DNA of 64,000 nt. Source: Erythrobacter sp. KY5 (GTDB lineage Bacteria; Pseudomonadota; Alphaproteobacteria; Sphingomonadales; Sphingomonadaceae). Under the pieces are notes generated by a model that was not told where the DNA came from, searched no databases, and saw only the letters and a program-made list of their open reading frames with translations. The number at the start of each line of letters is the position of its first letter. The first letter of the stretch is position 1. Below, piece by piece: positions 52,431 through 61,198 of this stretch. The translations under genes and the position numbers were made by a program. The stretch lies in the NCBI RefSeq assembly GCF_003264115.1, contig NZ_CP021912.1:1409001-1473000 (forward strand), written 5' to 3'.

Positions 52431-53123
52431 CTACTCCGCCGTCCCAAGCGCGCGAAAAAGCAATTCGGCGCGGTCCCAATCTTCAGGCGTATCGATATCG
52501 ACAACGCGCGATGCCGGCAGCACGATTGCACGGCCATTGGAATGTATGTCGTCGCCTGCAAGCCAGGTCTCGGCAGCGCCCCAATAGAATTGACCGGCAT
52601 CATAATGGCCCGGATCAAGGTCTTGCGTGCGCGTGGTTACGTGCTCCGGTTGAAAAGGAGAGAGACTGCCATCTTCGGCCCGCTTTAGCGCCCGCTGAAT
52701 GGGAGAGGGGAATTCGGCGACCGGGAAGGTGTAGCCCCTGCCACTGTTCTGATCCAACAGGGCAAACGCATCAGAAATATCTGCGGTGCGAATAAAGGGC
52801 ACGCCGGGATAGATGCAGCATACGTAAGCGACGCCCCATCCAAGCTTCCCGCATTCCTTGACGGCATGGGCGACAACGGGCACCGTCGGGGTGAAGTCGT
52901 CGGCGAGCTCTGGAGGACGTTCAAATGGCACTTCCGCTCCCAGCTCGCGGGCAATGCGTGCGATTTCGGGATCGTCTGTCGAGACCACGACGCTCTCAAT
53001 CTCGGCGCAAGCCATCGCCGCCTCGATCGCAAAACCTATCATCGGTTTGCCCGCAAAGGCCTTTATACTCTTGCGCGGGATGCGTTTGCTGCCTCCGCGT
53101 GCCGGAATGATCGCGATGTTCAT
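52431..53123 (-). CDS. pseF: Pseudaminic acid cytidylyltransferase
   Basis: 230 aa. Activates pseudaminic acid with CTP to CMP-Pse. Motifs: IIPARGGSKRIPRKSIKAFAGKPMI (CTP-binding), STDDPEIARIARELGAEVPFERP and TFPVAEFPSPIQRALK, GHYDAGQFYWG and DIDTPEDWDRAE. The last two point to PseF rather than NeuA/Kds B. Its ATG overlaps the pseC stop by 4 bp. Confidence 0.93.
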   Translation of the reverse strand: MNIAIIPARGGSKRIPRKSIKAFAGKPMIGFAIEAAMACAEIESVVVSTDDPEIARIARELGAEVPFERPPELADDFTPTVPVVAHAVKECGKLGWGVAYVCCIYPGVPFIRTADISDAFALLDQNSGRGYTFPVAEFPSPIQRALKRAEDGSLSPFQPEHVTTRTQDLDPGHYDAGQFYWGAAETWLAGDDIHSNGRAIVLPASRVVDIDTPEDWDRAELLFRALGTAE

Positions 53124-54277
53124 GCCGACACCGCCTTTGCAACCTCGTCAATGACGCGGGCTTGCTGATCGGGCGTGATCGTCGGGAACATGGGAATGCT
53201 GATCGCTTCGGAATAATAGCTTTCGGCATTGGGACACAGCCCCCGCTCAAACCCCAGGCGTCGATAGTAGGGCTGGAGATAGACCGGGATGTAGTGAAGG
53301 TTCACCCCGATCCCGGCATCGCGCAGATGATCGAAGACCGCGCGGTGTTTTTGCGCTGCCACCCGGATAACGTAGAGGTGCCAGGCGGATTGCGCATCAG
53401 GATGCTGCCACGGTGTCGCGACCGGCAATGCGGCAAAGCCTTGGTCATAAATGCGCGCGATTTCGCGGCGACGATCAATAAAGTCGGCCAGCCTGTCCAT
53501 CTGGCTCAGACCGAGCGCGGCATTGATGTCGGTCATGCGATAATTGTAGCCCAGGCGGTGCTGCTCATAATACCAGGGGCCGGCATTGTCTTCTTCAAGC
53601 AAATCAGCGTCACGGGTGATGCCGTGGCTTCGGTCGAGCCGCATGAGCTCGGCAAGCTCGTCCGAGTTGGTCACTGCCATGCCGCCTTCGCCGGTCGTCA
53701 CGATCTTGACCGGGTGGAAGCTGAACACTGCAATGTCGCTGTATTCGCACGCGCCCACCGGCTTGTCGCGATAGCTTCCCCCGACTGCGTGGGACGCGTC
53801 TTCGATGATCTTGACGCCATGCCTGCTGGCGGCGACGTGGATTGCGGCCATGTCGCATGATTGGCCGGTCAGATGCACCGGTATGATGACTTTGGGGAGG
53901 GTGCCCTTGCTTGCGGCTGCGTCGAGTTTTTCGGCAAGGCGCACTGGGCACATATTGTACGTCCGCTCATCGACATCGACGAAGTCGACGTCTGCCCCGC
54001 AATACAGCGCCGCATTCGAGCTTGCCACGAATGTGAGCGGGCTGGTCCAGACGCGGTCGCCCGGGCCTACGCCCAGCGCCATGCACGCAATGTGAAGGGC
54101 GCTGGTTGCGCTGTTGGCCGCGACCGCGTGGGCCGCGCCGCACACGCTGGCAACGCTCTGCTCAAACGCAGGCACCACCGGCCCCTGCGTCAGGAAATCG
54201 GACCTGAGAACATCGACGACAGCGTCTATATCAGCGTCGCTGATCGACTGGCGTCCATAAGGAATGAAGTCAGACAT
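53120..54277 (-). CDS. pseC: UDP-4-amino-4,6-dideoxy-N-acetyl-L-altrosamine transaminase
   Basis: 385 aa DegT/DnrJ/EryC1-type PLP aminotransferase. It aminates the 4-keto product of PseB. Visible are VAANSATSALHIACMALGVGPGD, PVHLTGQSCDM, IIEDASHAVGGSYRD and the PLP lysine K191 in FSFHPVKIVTTGEGG. LHYIPVYLQPYYRRLGF near the end is typical of PseC. The pseB stop and pseC start overlap as TGATG. Confidence 0.93.
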   Translation of the reverse strand: MSDFIPYGRQSISDADIDAVVDVLRSDFLTQGPVVPAFEQSVASVCGAAHAVAANSATSALHIACMALGVGPGDRVWTSPLTFVASSNAALYCGADVDFVDVDERTYNMCPVRLAEKLDAAASKGTLPKVIIPVHLTGQSCDMAAIHVAASRHGVKIIEDASHAVGGSYRDKPVGACEYSDIAVFSFHPVKIVTTGEGGMAVTNSDELAELMRLDRSHGITRDADLLEEDNAGPWYYEQHRLGYNYRMTDINAALGLSQMDRLADFIDRRREIARIYDQGFAALPVATPWQHPDAQSAWHLYVIRVAAQKHRAVFDHLRDAGIGVNLHYIPVYLQPYYRRLGFERGLCPNAESYYSEAISIPMFPTITPDQQARVIDEVAKAVSA

Positions 54278-55287
54278 CACACCTGGTGCGTCGGATCGAC
54301 ATGCTGCCTGATCAGCTCGCGTATCTGTTCGACGTTCAGGAAATCAGGGTTGGTCCCGCTGTTGTAAGCAAATCCCGGCTCCACCGGAGTGCCGCCGCGC
54401 TTCTTCATGTAATCCTCGACATATTCGTCGCCGGTGCTTGGAAGGATTGCGTAATACGGGCCAAGGTCGACGGTGTTGAGGCTGTCACTGGTGGTGATCA
54501 TTTCCTCGTGGATTTTCTCACCCGGCCTGATGCCGACGATCTTGATCTCGCATTCCGGGCCAATCGCCTCGGCAACGTCGGTGATGCGGTAGCTTGGGAT
54601 CTTGGGCACGAAAATCTCGCCGCCCATCGCGTTTTCCAGCGCCCACAGGACCATGTCCACGCCTTCTTCGAGGCTGATGTTAAAGCGCGTCATGGTAGGG
54701 TCTGTAATCGGGAATACCCCGCTTTCCCGCTTGTTCAGGAAGAACGGAACAACCGAGCCACGGCTTCCGATCACATTGCCATAACGCACCACCGACAAGC
54801 GCAGATCACGCGCACCGCGTATGTTGTTTGCAGCGGTGAAGATCTTGTCCGAGCACAGCTTTGTCGCGCCATACAGATTGATCGGAGCCGCCGCTTTATC
54901 AGTCGATAGCGCCACGACATTCGTAACGCCGGTATCGAGGCAGCTCTCGATCACATTCTGCGCGCCAAGGACATTGGTCTTGATGCATTCGAACGGGTTG
55001 TACTCGGCTGCCGGAACCTGCTTCAGCGCGGCGGCGTGGACGACAATGTCGATCCCTTCTAGCGCGCGGCGAAGACGGTCCTGATCACGAATGTCGCCGA
55101 TGAAGTAACGCAGCGCAGGGTTTTCCTGTGGCGAGAATTCCTGTGCCATTTCATACTGTTTCAGCTCATCGCGCGAATAGATCACGAGGCGGCGCACACC
55201 GGGGTATTTCTTGAGCACGGTACGGACGAAAGCGCGGCCAAACGAGCCGGTCCCTCCGGTCACCAGAATGCTTTTGTTATCCAACAA
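54277..55287 (-). CDS. pseB: UDP-N-acetylglucosamine 4,6-dehydratase (inverting)
   Basis: 336 aa. First step of the pathway: UDP-GlcNAc to UDP-2-acetamido-2,6-dideoxy-L-arabino-hexos-4-ulose. Extended SDR: TGGTGSFGRAFVRTVLKK, HAAALKQVPAAEYNP, STDKAAAPINLYGATK (catalytic Asp, Lys and Tyr of the inverting type), RYGNVIGSRGSVVPFF and FNISLEEGVDMVLWALE. The start is a TTG at 55287 with GGAG 9 nt upstream; it overlaps the flippase 3' end by 11 bp. A second TTG follows directly. Confidence 0.93.
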   Translation of the reverse strand: MLDNKSILVTGGTGSFGRAFVRTVLKKYPGVRRLVIYSRDELKQYEMAQEFSPQENPALRYFIGDIRDQDRLRRALEGIDIVVHAAALKQVPAAEYNPFECIKTNVLGAQNVIESCLDTGVTNVVALSTDKAAAPINLYGATKLCSDKIFTAANNIRGARDLRLSVVRYGNVIGSRGSVVPFFLNKRESGVFPITDPTMTRFNISLEEGVDMVLWALENAMGGEIFVPKIPSYRITDVAEAIGPECEIKIVGIRPGEKIHEEMITTSDSLNTVDLGPYYAILPSTGDEYVEDYMKKRGGTPVEPGFAYNSGTNPDFLNVEQIRELIRQHVDPTHQV

Positions 55288-56566
55288 AGGACTTCGCTCC
55301 TTTTTGCAGGTTTACGTATCGAAGGATTACGAGCACCCCGCTGATAATGAATGTCACACCGAATGACACCGCCGTCGCCAGCATAATACCCCGAATTCCC
55401 ATGGTCTGCGCCCATGCCAGGCTGAGCCAGATATTGATGCCGATTGTAAGCGCACTGAACGCAGACATCATCTCAATACGCTTGTCGAAATGGAGGAATT
55501 TCATGTTGTGCATGAAGAAACCCTGCAAAACGATCGCGAGCATGATGTATTTGAGCAGCGGGATTGCGGTGTGGAATGCCTCGCCCAGTATGATGGGAGC
55601 GAAGACGAGCGCGAAGAAATAGAATGCGGCAGCGGCGATTGCGGCAAGCGCGAAATAAAGCACCGATACGGAAGCAACTTCCTGCAGACCGTCCTGCTGA
55701 GCGACTTTGAGCTTGCGAAACAGCCACGGGGTCCAGGCCATGACAAAGCTGAAATTGACCATCCAGAAGGCCGAGGCGAACAGGGCTGCAACGCCGTACA
55801 TCGCGCTCGCCTCCACTCCAAGGAAGTGCGCTGCAATGACCTTGTCGGTGGTGCCAACGACCATCACCACCGCGCCTGCGGGCCAGTACAGGACGCCGAA
55901 CGAGGCTATATTGCGATAGAAAGAGCGCTGAGGAACGCGGAAAAGGGTGGGCAGGGTGAAGCCGAGCGAGCGCAGCGAATAGATCGATGCACAAGCCATG
56001 CCCAGCATCCGGCCCAGAACCACACCGCGCCAGTCCCAGCCCGACATCAGGAACGCCACGATAAAAACCATGCTCAACACCGCCTGGATCAGCTGCGTTG
56101 CAAGAAATTCCTTGCGGCGGTTGTGGAACTGCTGGAGCGCCAGGACCATGTAGAACACTTCGTACAGAAGCGCTGCGACGACGATACTGACCAGCCAGGC
56201 CTGCGGAAACTTGGTCGCGGTTTCGATGAAGTCGCCGAACACCACCGTCACCAACGAAACGAAAAGCGCCAGCACCACCATCACGAACAGGGCAGTGTGG
56301 GTGAACTGATCGAGCTCTTTCTGTTCAAAATCGAGGAACCGCATGCGGATCGCATCTTGCGTCGTCAGGCCCACGATCGGGCGCATGAAGGTCGCGTAGG
56401 TGACGAACAGCACCCAGACACCGTAGCCGGTAGGATCAAGCATGCGTGTGAGAATTGGGGCGAGCAGCAACGGCACGAGCGCCTCGATGCTGTTCGCAAA
56501 CGCATAAAAGAGAGACTGCAACGCCAGGAACTTCTTGGCATTCAATCTGAGTAATTTTTGAATCAT
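55277..56566 (-). CDS. Oligosaccharide flippase-like protein (MOP superfamily)
   Basis: 429 aa with about twelve membrane helices. N-terminal ALVPLLLAPILTRMLDPTGYGVWVLFVTYATF and the general layout are those of polysaccharide biosynthesis (Wzx/RfbX) flippases. It would carry an undecaprenyl-linked glycan across the inner membrane. First gene of the pse operon, overlapping pseB. Start at 56566 (MIQKLLRL); the frame is open 13 codons further. Presence of a flippase points to a surface polysaccharide rather than to flagellin glycosylation alone. Confidence 0.87.
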   Translation of the reverse strand: MIQKLLRLNAKKFLALQSLFYAFANSIEALVPLLLAPILTRMLDPTGYGVWVLFVTYATFMRPIVGLTTQDAIRMRFLDFEQKELDQFTHTALFVMVVLALFVSLVTVVFGDFIETATKFPQAWLVSIVVAALLYEVFYMVLALQQFHNRRKEFLATQLIQAVLSMVFIVAFLMSGWDWRGVVLGRMLGMACASIYSLRSLGFTLPTLFRVPQRSFYRNIASFGVLYWPAGAVVMVVGTTDKVIAAHFLGVEASAMYGVAALFASAFWMVNFSFVMAWTPWLFRKLKVAQQDGLQEVASVSVLYFALAAIAAAAFYFFALVFAPIILGEAFHTAIPLLKYIMLAIVLQGFFMHNMKFLHFDKRIEMMSAFSALTIGINIWLSLAWAQTMGIRGIMLATAVSFGVTFIISGVLVILRYVNLQKGAKSFVG

Positions 56567-56728
56567 CAGCCGCTCTTGTGCCCTGTTCCCCGTTCGCACT
56601 CGCATTCGGCCAGTGCTTGATAACTCGTAAACCTAAATTGTTAACGATTGCCTGAGATAAGCACATTCATTCTCAGCCGGTACATCCGGTTGGTCTTCGA
56701 GCAATAACGGTTTTCGGGGTAGATCAGA

Positions 56729-58213
56729 GTGGCTTTCAAAGCGGTAAAACTCGACCAGTCATTCCAGCAAGATACGCATAAATCCGGGGGGGCTTCTTTC
56801 GAAGGCGTGGTCGAGGGCGCATTCGCTGACGAGCCACTTTCGAGCCAGACTGCTTCGCCTGCGCACGATCTGAACGATCGGTATGATCTTGCCACCGCCC
56901 TGGGCGTAGTGCGCGCCATGGAAACCTCCGCCAGTCGCGCCGCTGTGTATGAAGAAATCAAGGCGAAAAACCCGGTCTACAGGCTTGTCGACAAACTGTA
57001 CCGGGTGGCCGGAACGCAGGTTTTTCAGCCGCTGATCCTGTTCGCCTACATGCTCAAATGCGTGGTCTCGCTTGGCCCGTTCGGTGATAACAGCGCCGAA
57101 GCGGCAGCGATCTCGAATTTTCCGAACGAGCACAAGACAATCGCGAGAGTAACGGCGCTTGTGCCCGATGTGGCCATTCAGCGGATCACGATTGCGCGCG
57201 GCCACATCTTCTCGGTGGGCCAGATCGGTGCAGCCTTCAAAATGATTGCAGCGCTGCCGCGTCTTTGGTCATTCCTCAGAGTGCTGGTGCGCCATCACAG
57301 CTTCATGCCATCGGCCAGGATCGCCAGCGCGCTGGCTTTCTACATGCGCTTTTCGCGCTACTTCGCGAAGAGCCCGCAGATCAAGTCGGCTATCGTAGCG
57401 AGCAATTACAGTCCCGAGGCAGTCGGCATGGCTGCAGCCGCTCATCGGCATGGGCGACGGGTCATTTATTCCAACCATGCACCAGTCCCCGCCAACGGAG
57501 CCTTCGTGCCACCGGTGCTGGCGGACTGCGCGCTGTTTTACGGTGAGAAGATCACTCAGACATATCAGCGCCGCTCGCGTTGCAGCGCCGAGGTTGGCTT
57601 GATCGGGCAACCGGGAACGGCTGGCGAGATGCAGTGGCGCGATGCGGTCGAGACTATAGGGATATTCCTGACCGCAGGAACCAGAGCCGATGTGCTTCAA
57701 AGCCTTGTCGCGACAATTCGCGTGGACCTGCCCACGGCCCGCATAATCGTGCGCCAGCATCCGGTAACGCTCCTGAAAACCGATTTCTCGCGGATCGGCA
57801 TCGACGATCCCCTGACAGAGCTCACGATTGGCAATCCGCTCGATGATGAAATCGCAGCGTGTGACCTCGTCATCTGCGGAAATAGTGGCGTTGCGATGAA
57901 TGTTCTGAGTGGCGGGCGACCTGTCGCCTATCTGTCGAGCCTTGATGGGTTCAAATTCGACGCCAACGGCTTCGTCGAGAGCCGGCTTGTCACAGCGGTT
58001 CCATGGTGGACCGACGATATCTACGACAGGCTCAAGGGCTTCTACAGCGCTCCGGGCTGGCGCAGCGTCATGCAAAGCTATGACGCATCCTACGGAGCGG
58101 ACATTGCGAGATTGCGCGAGGATGCCGTCGATGTGCTGATGCGGCATCTTCGGCCCGAAGCCGATGACGTTGTGCCTGACGGATCGACAGTCGATCAGCG
58201 CAAGGTCGCCTGA
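56729..58213 (+). CDS. Glycosyltransferase-like protein, candidate CMP-sugar transferase
   Basis: 494 aa, divergent from the pse operon. The C-terminal half looks like a GT-B nucleotide-binding domain: IGIFLTAGTRADVLQSLV, ARIIVRQHPVTLL (an HP motif) and CDLVICGNSGVAMNVLSGGRPVAYL. HP plus a Ser-containing loop recalls CMP-sialic acid and CMP-Kdo transferases. A VIYSNHAPVPANGAFVPPVLADCALFYGEK segment forms the inter-domain region. GTG at 56729 is weakly supported and the true start may be later. A role in transferring CMP-pseudaminic acid is inferred from position; family membership was not checked. Confidence 0.65.
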   Translation: MAFKAVKLDQSFQQDTHKSGGASFEGVVEGAFADEPLSSQTASPAHDLNDRYDLATALGVVRAMETSASRAAVYEEIKAKNPVYRLVDKLYRVAGTQVFQPLILFAYMLKCVVSLGPFGDNSAEAAAISNFPNEHKTIARVTALVPDVAIQRITIARGHIFSVGQIGAAFKMIAALPRLWSFLRVLVRHHSFMPSARIASALAFYMRFSRYFAKSPQIKSAIVASNYSPEAVGMAAAAHRHGRRVIYSNHAPVPANGAFVPPVLADCALFYGEKITQTYQRRSRCSAEVGLIGQPGTAGEMQWRDAVETIGIFLTAGTRADVLQSLVATIRVDLPTARIIVRQHPVTLLKTDFSRIGIDDPLTELTIGNPLDDEIAACDLVICGNSGVAMNVLSGGRPVAYLSSLDGFKFDANGFVESRLVTAVPWWTDDIYDRLKGFYSAPGWRSVMQSYDASYGADIARLREDAVDVLMRHLRPEADDVVPDGSTVDQRKVA

Positions 58214-58264
58214 CCGCGCTCCAAAACGCTTTCCAATCGCCCGTTGATTGAATACGGGCCGCGC

Positions 58265-59179
58265 ATGAGTCCAATAGAGCGCAGCGGCGTTGCCATCGCC
58301 GTCGCAGGTTTTGCCATCCTTTCGGTTGGCGATGCGGTTGTGAAAAGCATGGCAAGTGAATGGCCCGCTTTCGCGGTCGCAGCCCTGCGTTTCAGCCTTG
58401 GCGCCCTGGGACTGTCCGCCCTACTTTGGCGCAGCGAAGGGCCAGCAGCTTTCGTCCCACAAAATTGGGGACTGCAGATTGCACGAGGGACATGTCTTGC
58501 GCTTGCCTCGGTCTGCTTCTTTTCCGCGATTTACATCATGCCGCTGGCTGAGGCGATGGCGATCGGCTTTCTTTCGCCGATCCTGACCCAAATCCTGGCC
58601 GGGCTTTTCCTCGGAGAGAAGGTGCGGCCCAAGGTCTATTTCATTTCTCTCATCTCGCTTGCAGGAGTGGTCATCATCCTGCGTCCCAATCTCGCCTTGC
58701 TGGGATGGGCGGCGCTGCTGCCGCTTGTTTCCGCGATTTTCTTTGCAACGATGATGGTACTCAACCGGGTCAGCGCAGGGCAGGGCAGTGCGCTTTCGGC
58801 TCAGGTTTTCGTGGCGGGCTTTTGCGCCCCGATCCTGATCGTCGGCGCAGCGGCAGCGCAGATTTCGGGCGTTCCGGAGCTACAGTTCGGCTGGCCGAGT
58901 TGGGACGTCGTGGCCCGCTGCATCTTTGTCGCGATCACGGCCAGCACCGCTCATTGGCTCGCCTATATCGGGACGACGCGCGCAGGCGCGGCGCAGGTTG
59001 CGCCCGCGATCTACGTTCAGATGCTGGTGGCAGTGTCGCTCGGCTGGGCGATTTTCGGGGACGTTCCCGATTACTACACCCTCCTCGGCGCTGGCCTGAT
59101 CATCTCTGCGGGGCTTTACCTGTGGCGCGATGGATTGAAACCGAGCGGCAAACTGGCTTCGGCTGGCGAGAAAGTCTAA
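58265..59179 (+). CDS. DMT superfamily transporter (EamA-type), second in the window
   Basis: 304 aa, ten helices in two EamA repeats: CFFSAIYIMPLAEAMAIGFLSPILTQILAGLFLGEKVRPKV and the later WLAYIGTTRAGAAQVAPAIYVQMLVAVSLGWAIFGDVPDYYTLLGAGLIISAGLYLW-type ending. Substrate unknown. Start at 58265 (MSPIERSG), as the in-frame TTG at 58244 adds only seven residues. It lies between the glycosyltransferase-like gene and glmS, all on the plus strand. Confidence 0.87.
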   Translation: MSPIERSGVAIAVAGFAILSVGDAVVKSMASEWPAFAVAALRFSLGALGLSALLWRSEGPAAFVPQNWGLQIARGTCLALASVCFFSAIYIMPLAEAMAIGFLSPILTQILAGLFLGEKVRPKVYFISLISLAGVVIILRPNLALLGWAALLPLVSAIFFATMMVLNRVSAGQGSALSAQVFVAGFCAPILIVGAAAAQISGVPELQFGWPSWDVVARCIFVAITASTAHWLAYIGTTRAGAAQVAPAIYVQMLVAVSLGWAIFGDVPDYYTLLGAGLIISAGLYLWRDGLKPSGKLASAGEKV

Positions 59180-59277
59180 GCGCGGCTCCGGAACGGCTTC
59201 CTTCAAGCTTTATTCAACCTTAGACGGTCAACGCGTGAGCCCATCGGGCATCAAATTCAAAAGGGAACGGCAATTTT

Positions 59278-61101
59278 ATGTGCGGCATTATCGGCATCGT
59301 AAGCTCCGAAGAGGTTTCCGACCGGCTTGTCGATGGACTGAGGCGCATGGAATATCGCGGCTATGACAGCGCCGGGATCTGTACTCTTCACGATGGCATG
59401 ATGATCCGTCGCCGCGCTGAAGGTAAGCTCAACAACCTTATCGAAGTCCTCAAGGACAACCCCGCCCAAGGCACCACCGGCATCGCACATACGCGCTGGG
59501 CAACCCATGGAGCGCCGACCTCCTCGAACGCTCACCCGCACGCGACGGGCGAGGTTGCGATCGTCCACAACGGGATCATCGAAAACTTCAAGGAACTGCG
59601 CGCCGAGATGGCCGAAGCTGGCAGGGTCTTCGAAAGTGAGACCGACAGTGAAGTGGTCGCTCATTTGATTTCCCACCAGATCGAGCGCGGTCTTGACCCG
59701 CTCGACGCCGTTCGCGAAGTCTTGCCGCGTCTGCGCGGCGCGTTCGCACTGGCAATCACATTCCGCCAATACCCCGATTTTCTGGTCGGCGCCCGGCTCG
59801 GCTCACCGCTAGTCGTGGGATATGGCGAGGAAGAGATGTTTCTCGGCTCGGACGCGCTGGCTCTCGCCCCGCTGACGCAGCGCATTTCCTATCTGAAGGA
59901 AGGCGACTGGGTCGTGGTTGGTCGCACCAGCGCGCAGGTTTTTGACCGGGAGGGCAACCCGGTCGAGCGCGAAATCCAGACGTCGGGCGCTTCAGCTGCC
60001 GCTACCGAGAAGGGCAATTATCGCCACTTCATGCAGAAAGAGATCTTCGAGCAACCCACCGTGGTTGCTCAGACGCTCGGTTCGTATCTGCGCCGCGAAG
60101 ATGCCTCTGTCGCCCTGCCGCAATTCGACGTCGATATTTCCGAGATCAGGCGCCTCACCATCGTCGCCTGTGGTACATCCTTCTACGCTGGACTCGTTGC
60201 GAAATACTGGTTCGAAAAGTTCGCCCGCGTGCCCGTCGATATCGATGTCGCGTCTGAATTCCGCTACCGCGAACCGGTGCTTGAAGACGGAGGCCTTGCG
60301 CTCTTCATCTCGCAAAGCGGGGAGACGGCGGACACGCTCGCAGCGCTGAGGCACTGCAAGGAGAATGGCCAGATTATCGCAGTGGTCGTCAACGTGCCGA
60401 CCAGCACGATGGCGCGCGAGGCCGATATTCTCCTTCCCACCCATGCAGGCCCCGAAATCGGTGTCGCCTCAACCAAGGCTTTCACCTGCCAGCTTGCAGT
60501 TCTTGCAGCGCTCGCCGCTCATATGGCGGTCAAGAAGGGGCGCATCTCGCGCGAAGAGGAGCGCGAAATCGTCAATCATCTGCTTGAAGCGCCCGCATGT
60601 CTCAACGCAGCGCTCGACCATGATGACGATATCGCCGCCATGGCACCGCTGATCGCACCAGCGCGAGACGTGCTTTATCTGGGGCGCGGACAGGATTATC
60701 CGCTCGCGCTCGAAGGTGCGTTAAAGCTCAAGGAAATCAGCTACATTCACGCCGAAGGTTACGCTTCGGGAGAGATGAAGCACGGCCCGATCGCTCTCAT
60801 CGATGACGAGGTTCCGGTGGTCGTGATCGCTCCGTCAGGCCCGCTTTTCGAAAAGACGGTTTCGAACATGGAGGAAGTGCGCGCCCGCGGGGGCAAAGTC
60901 GTCCTGATTTCCGATGCGAAGGGCATTGCGGAGGCGGGCGAGGGGTGCCTTGCAACGATCGAAATGCCGGTTGTGCACCCTCTGATCGCGCCGCTCGTCT
61001 ATGCTATCCCCGTTCAACTGCTCGCTTATCACGTGGCAGTTGTTAAGGGTACCGACGTCGATCAACCCCGGAACCTGGCGAAGTCGGTTACCGTCGAGTA
61101 G
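59278..61101 (+). CDS. glmS: Glutamine--fructose-6-phosphate aminotransferase (isomerizing)
   Basis: 607 aa. Makes glucosamine-6-phosphate, the first committed step to UDP-GlcNAc. N-terminal Ntn glutaminase with Cys2 (MCGIIGIVS), RMEYRGYDSAGI, HTRWATHG and HNGIIENF; two SIS domains follow with CGTSFYAG, SQSGETADTLAAL, STKAFTCQL and the ending AKSVTVE. Full length. UDP-GlcNAc feeds both peptidoglycan and the nearby pseudaminic acid pathway. No glmS-like ribozyme is visible in the 98-bp leader. Confidence 0.95.
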   Translation: MCGIIGIVSSEEVSDRLVDGLRRMEYRGYDSAGICTLHDGMMIRRRAEGKLNNLIEVLKDNPAQGTTGIAHTRWATHGAPTSSNAHPHATGEVAIVHNGIIENFKELRAEMAEAGRVFESETDSEVVAHLISHQIERGLDPLDAVREVLPRLRGAFALAITFRQYPDFLVGARLGSPLVVGYGEEEMFLGSDALALAPLTQRISYLKEGDWVVVGRTSAQVFDREGNPVEREIQTSGASAAATEKGNYRHFMQKEIFEQPTVVAQTLGSYLRREDASVALPQFDVDISEIRRLTIVACGTSFYAGLVAKYWFEKFARVPVDIDVASEFRYREPVLEDGGLALFISQSGETADTLAALRHCKENGQIIAVVVNVPTSTMAREADILLPTHAGPEIGVASTKAFTCQLAVLAALAAHMAVKKGRISREEEREIVNHLLEAPACLNAALDHDDDIAAMAPLIAPARDVLYLGRGQDYPLALEGALKLKEISYIHAEGYASGEMKHGPIALIDDEVPVVVIAPSGPLFEKTVSNMEEVRARGGKVVLISDAKGIAEAGEGCLATIEMPVVHPLIAPLVYAIPVQLLAYHVAVVKGTDVDQPRNLAKSVTVE

Positions 61102-61198
61102 CCTTTATCATCAGACATTTGCTGCATGGCGATGGAAGCTTTTTCCTTACCACACTGCGCAAACTTTACCCCGCCATAACCTTTCGGGGTTAACTCAC

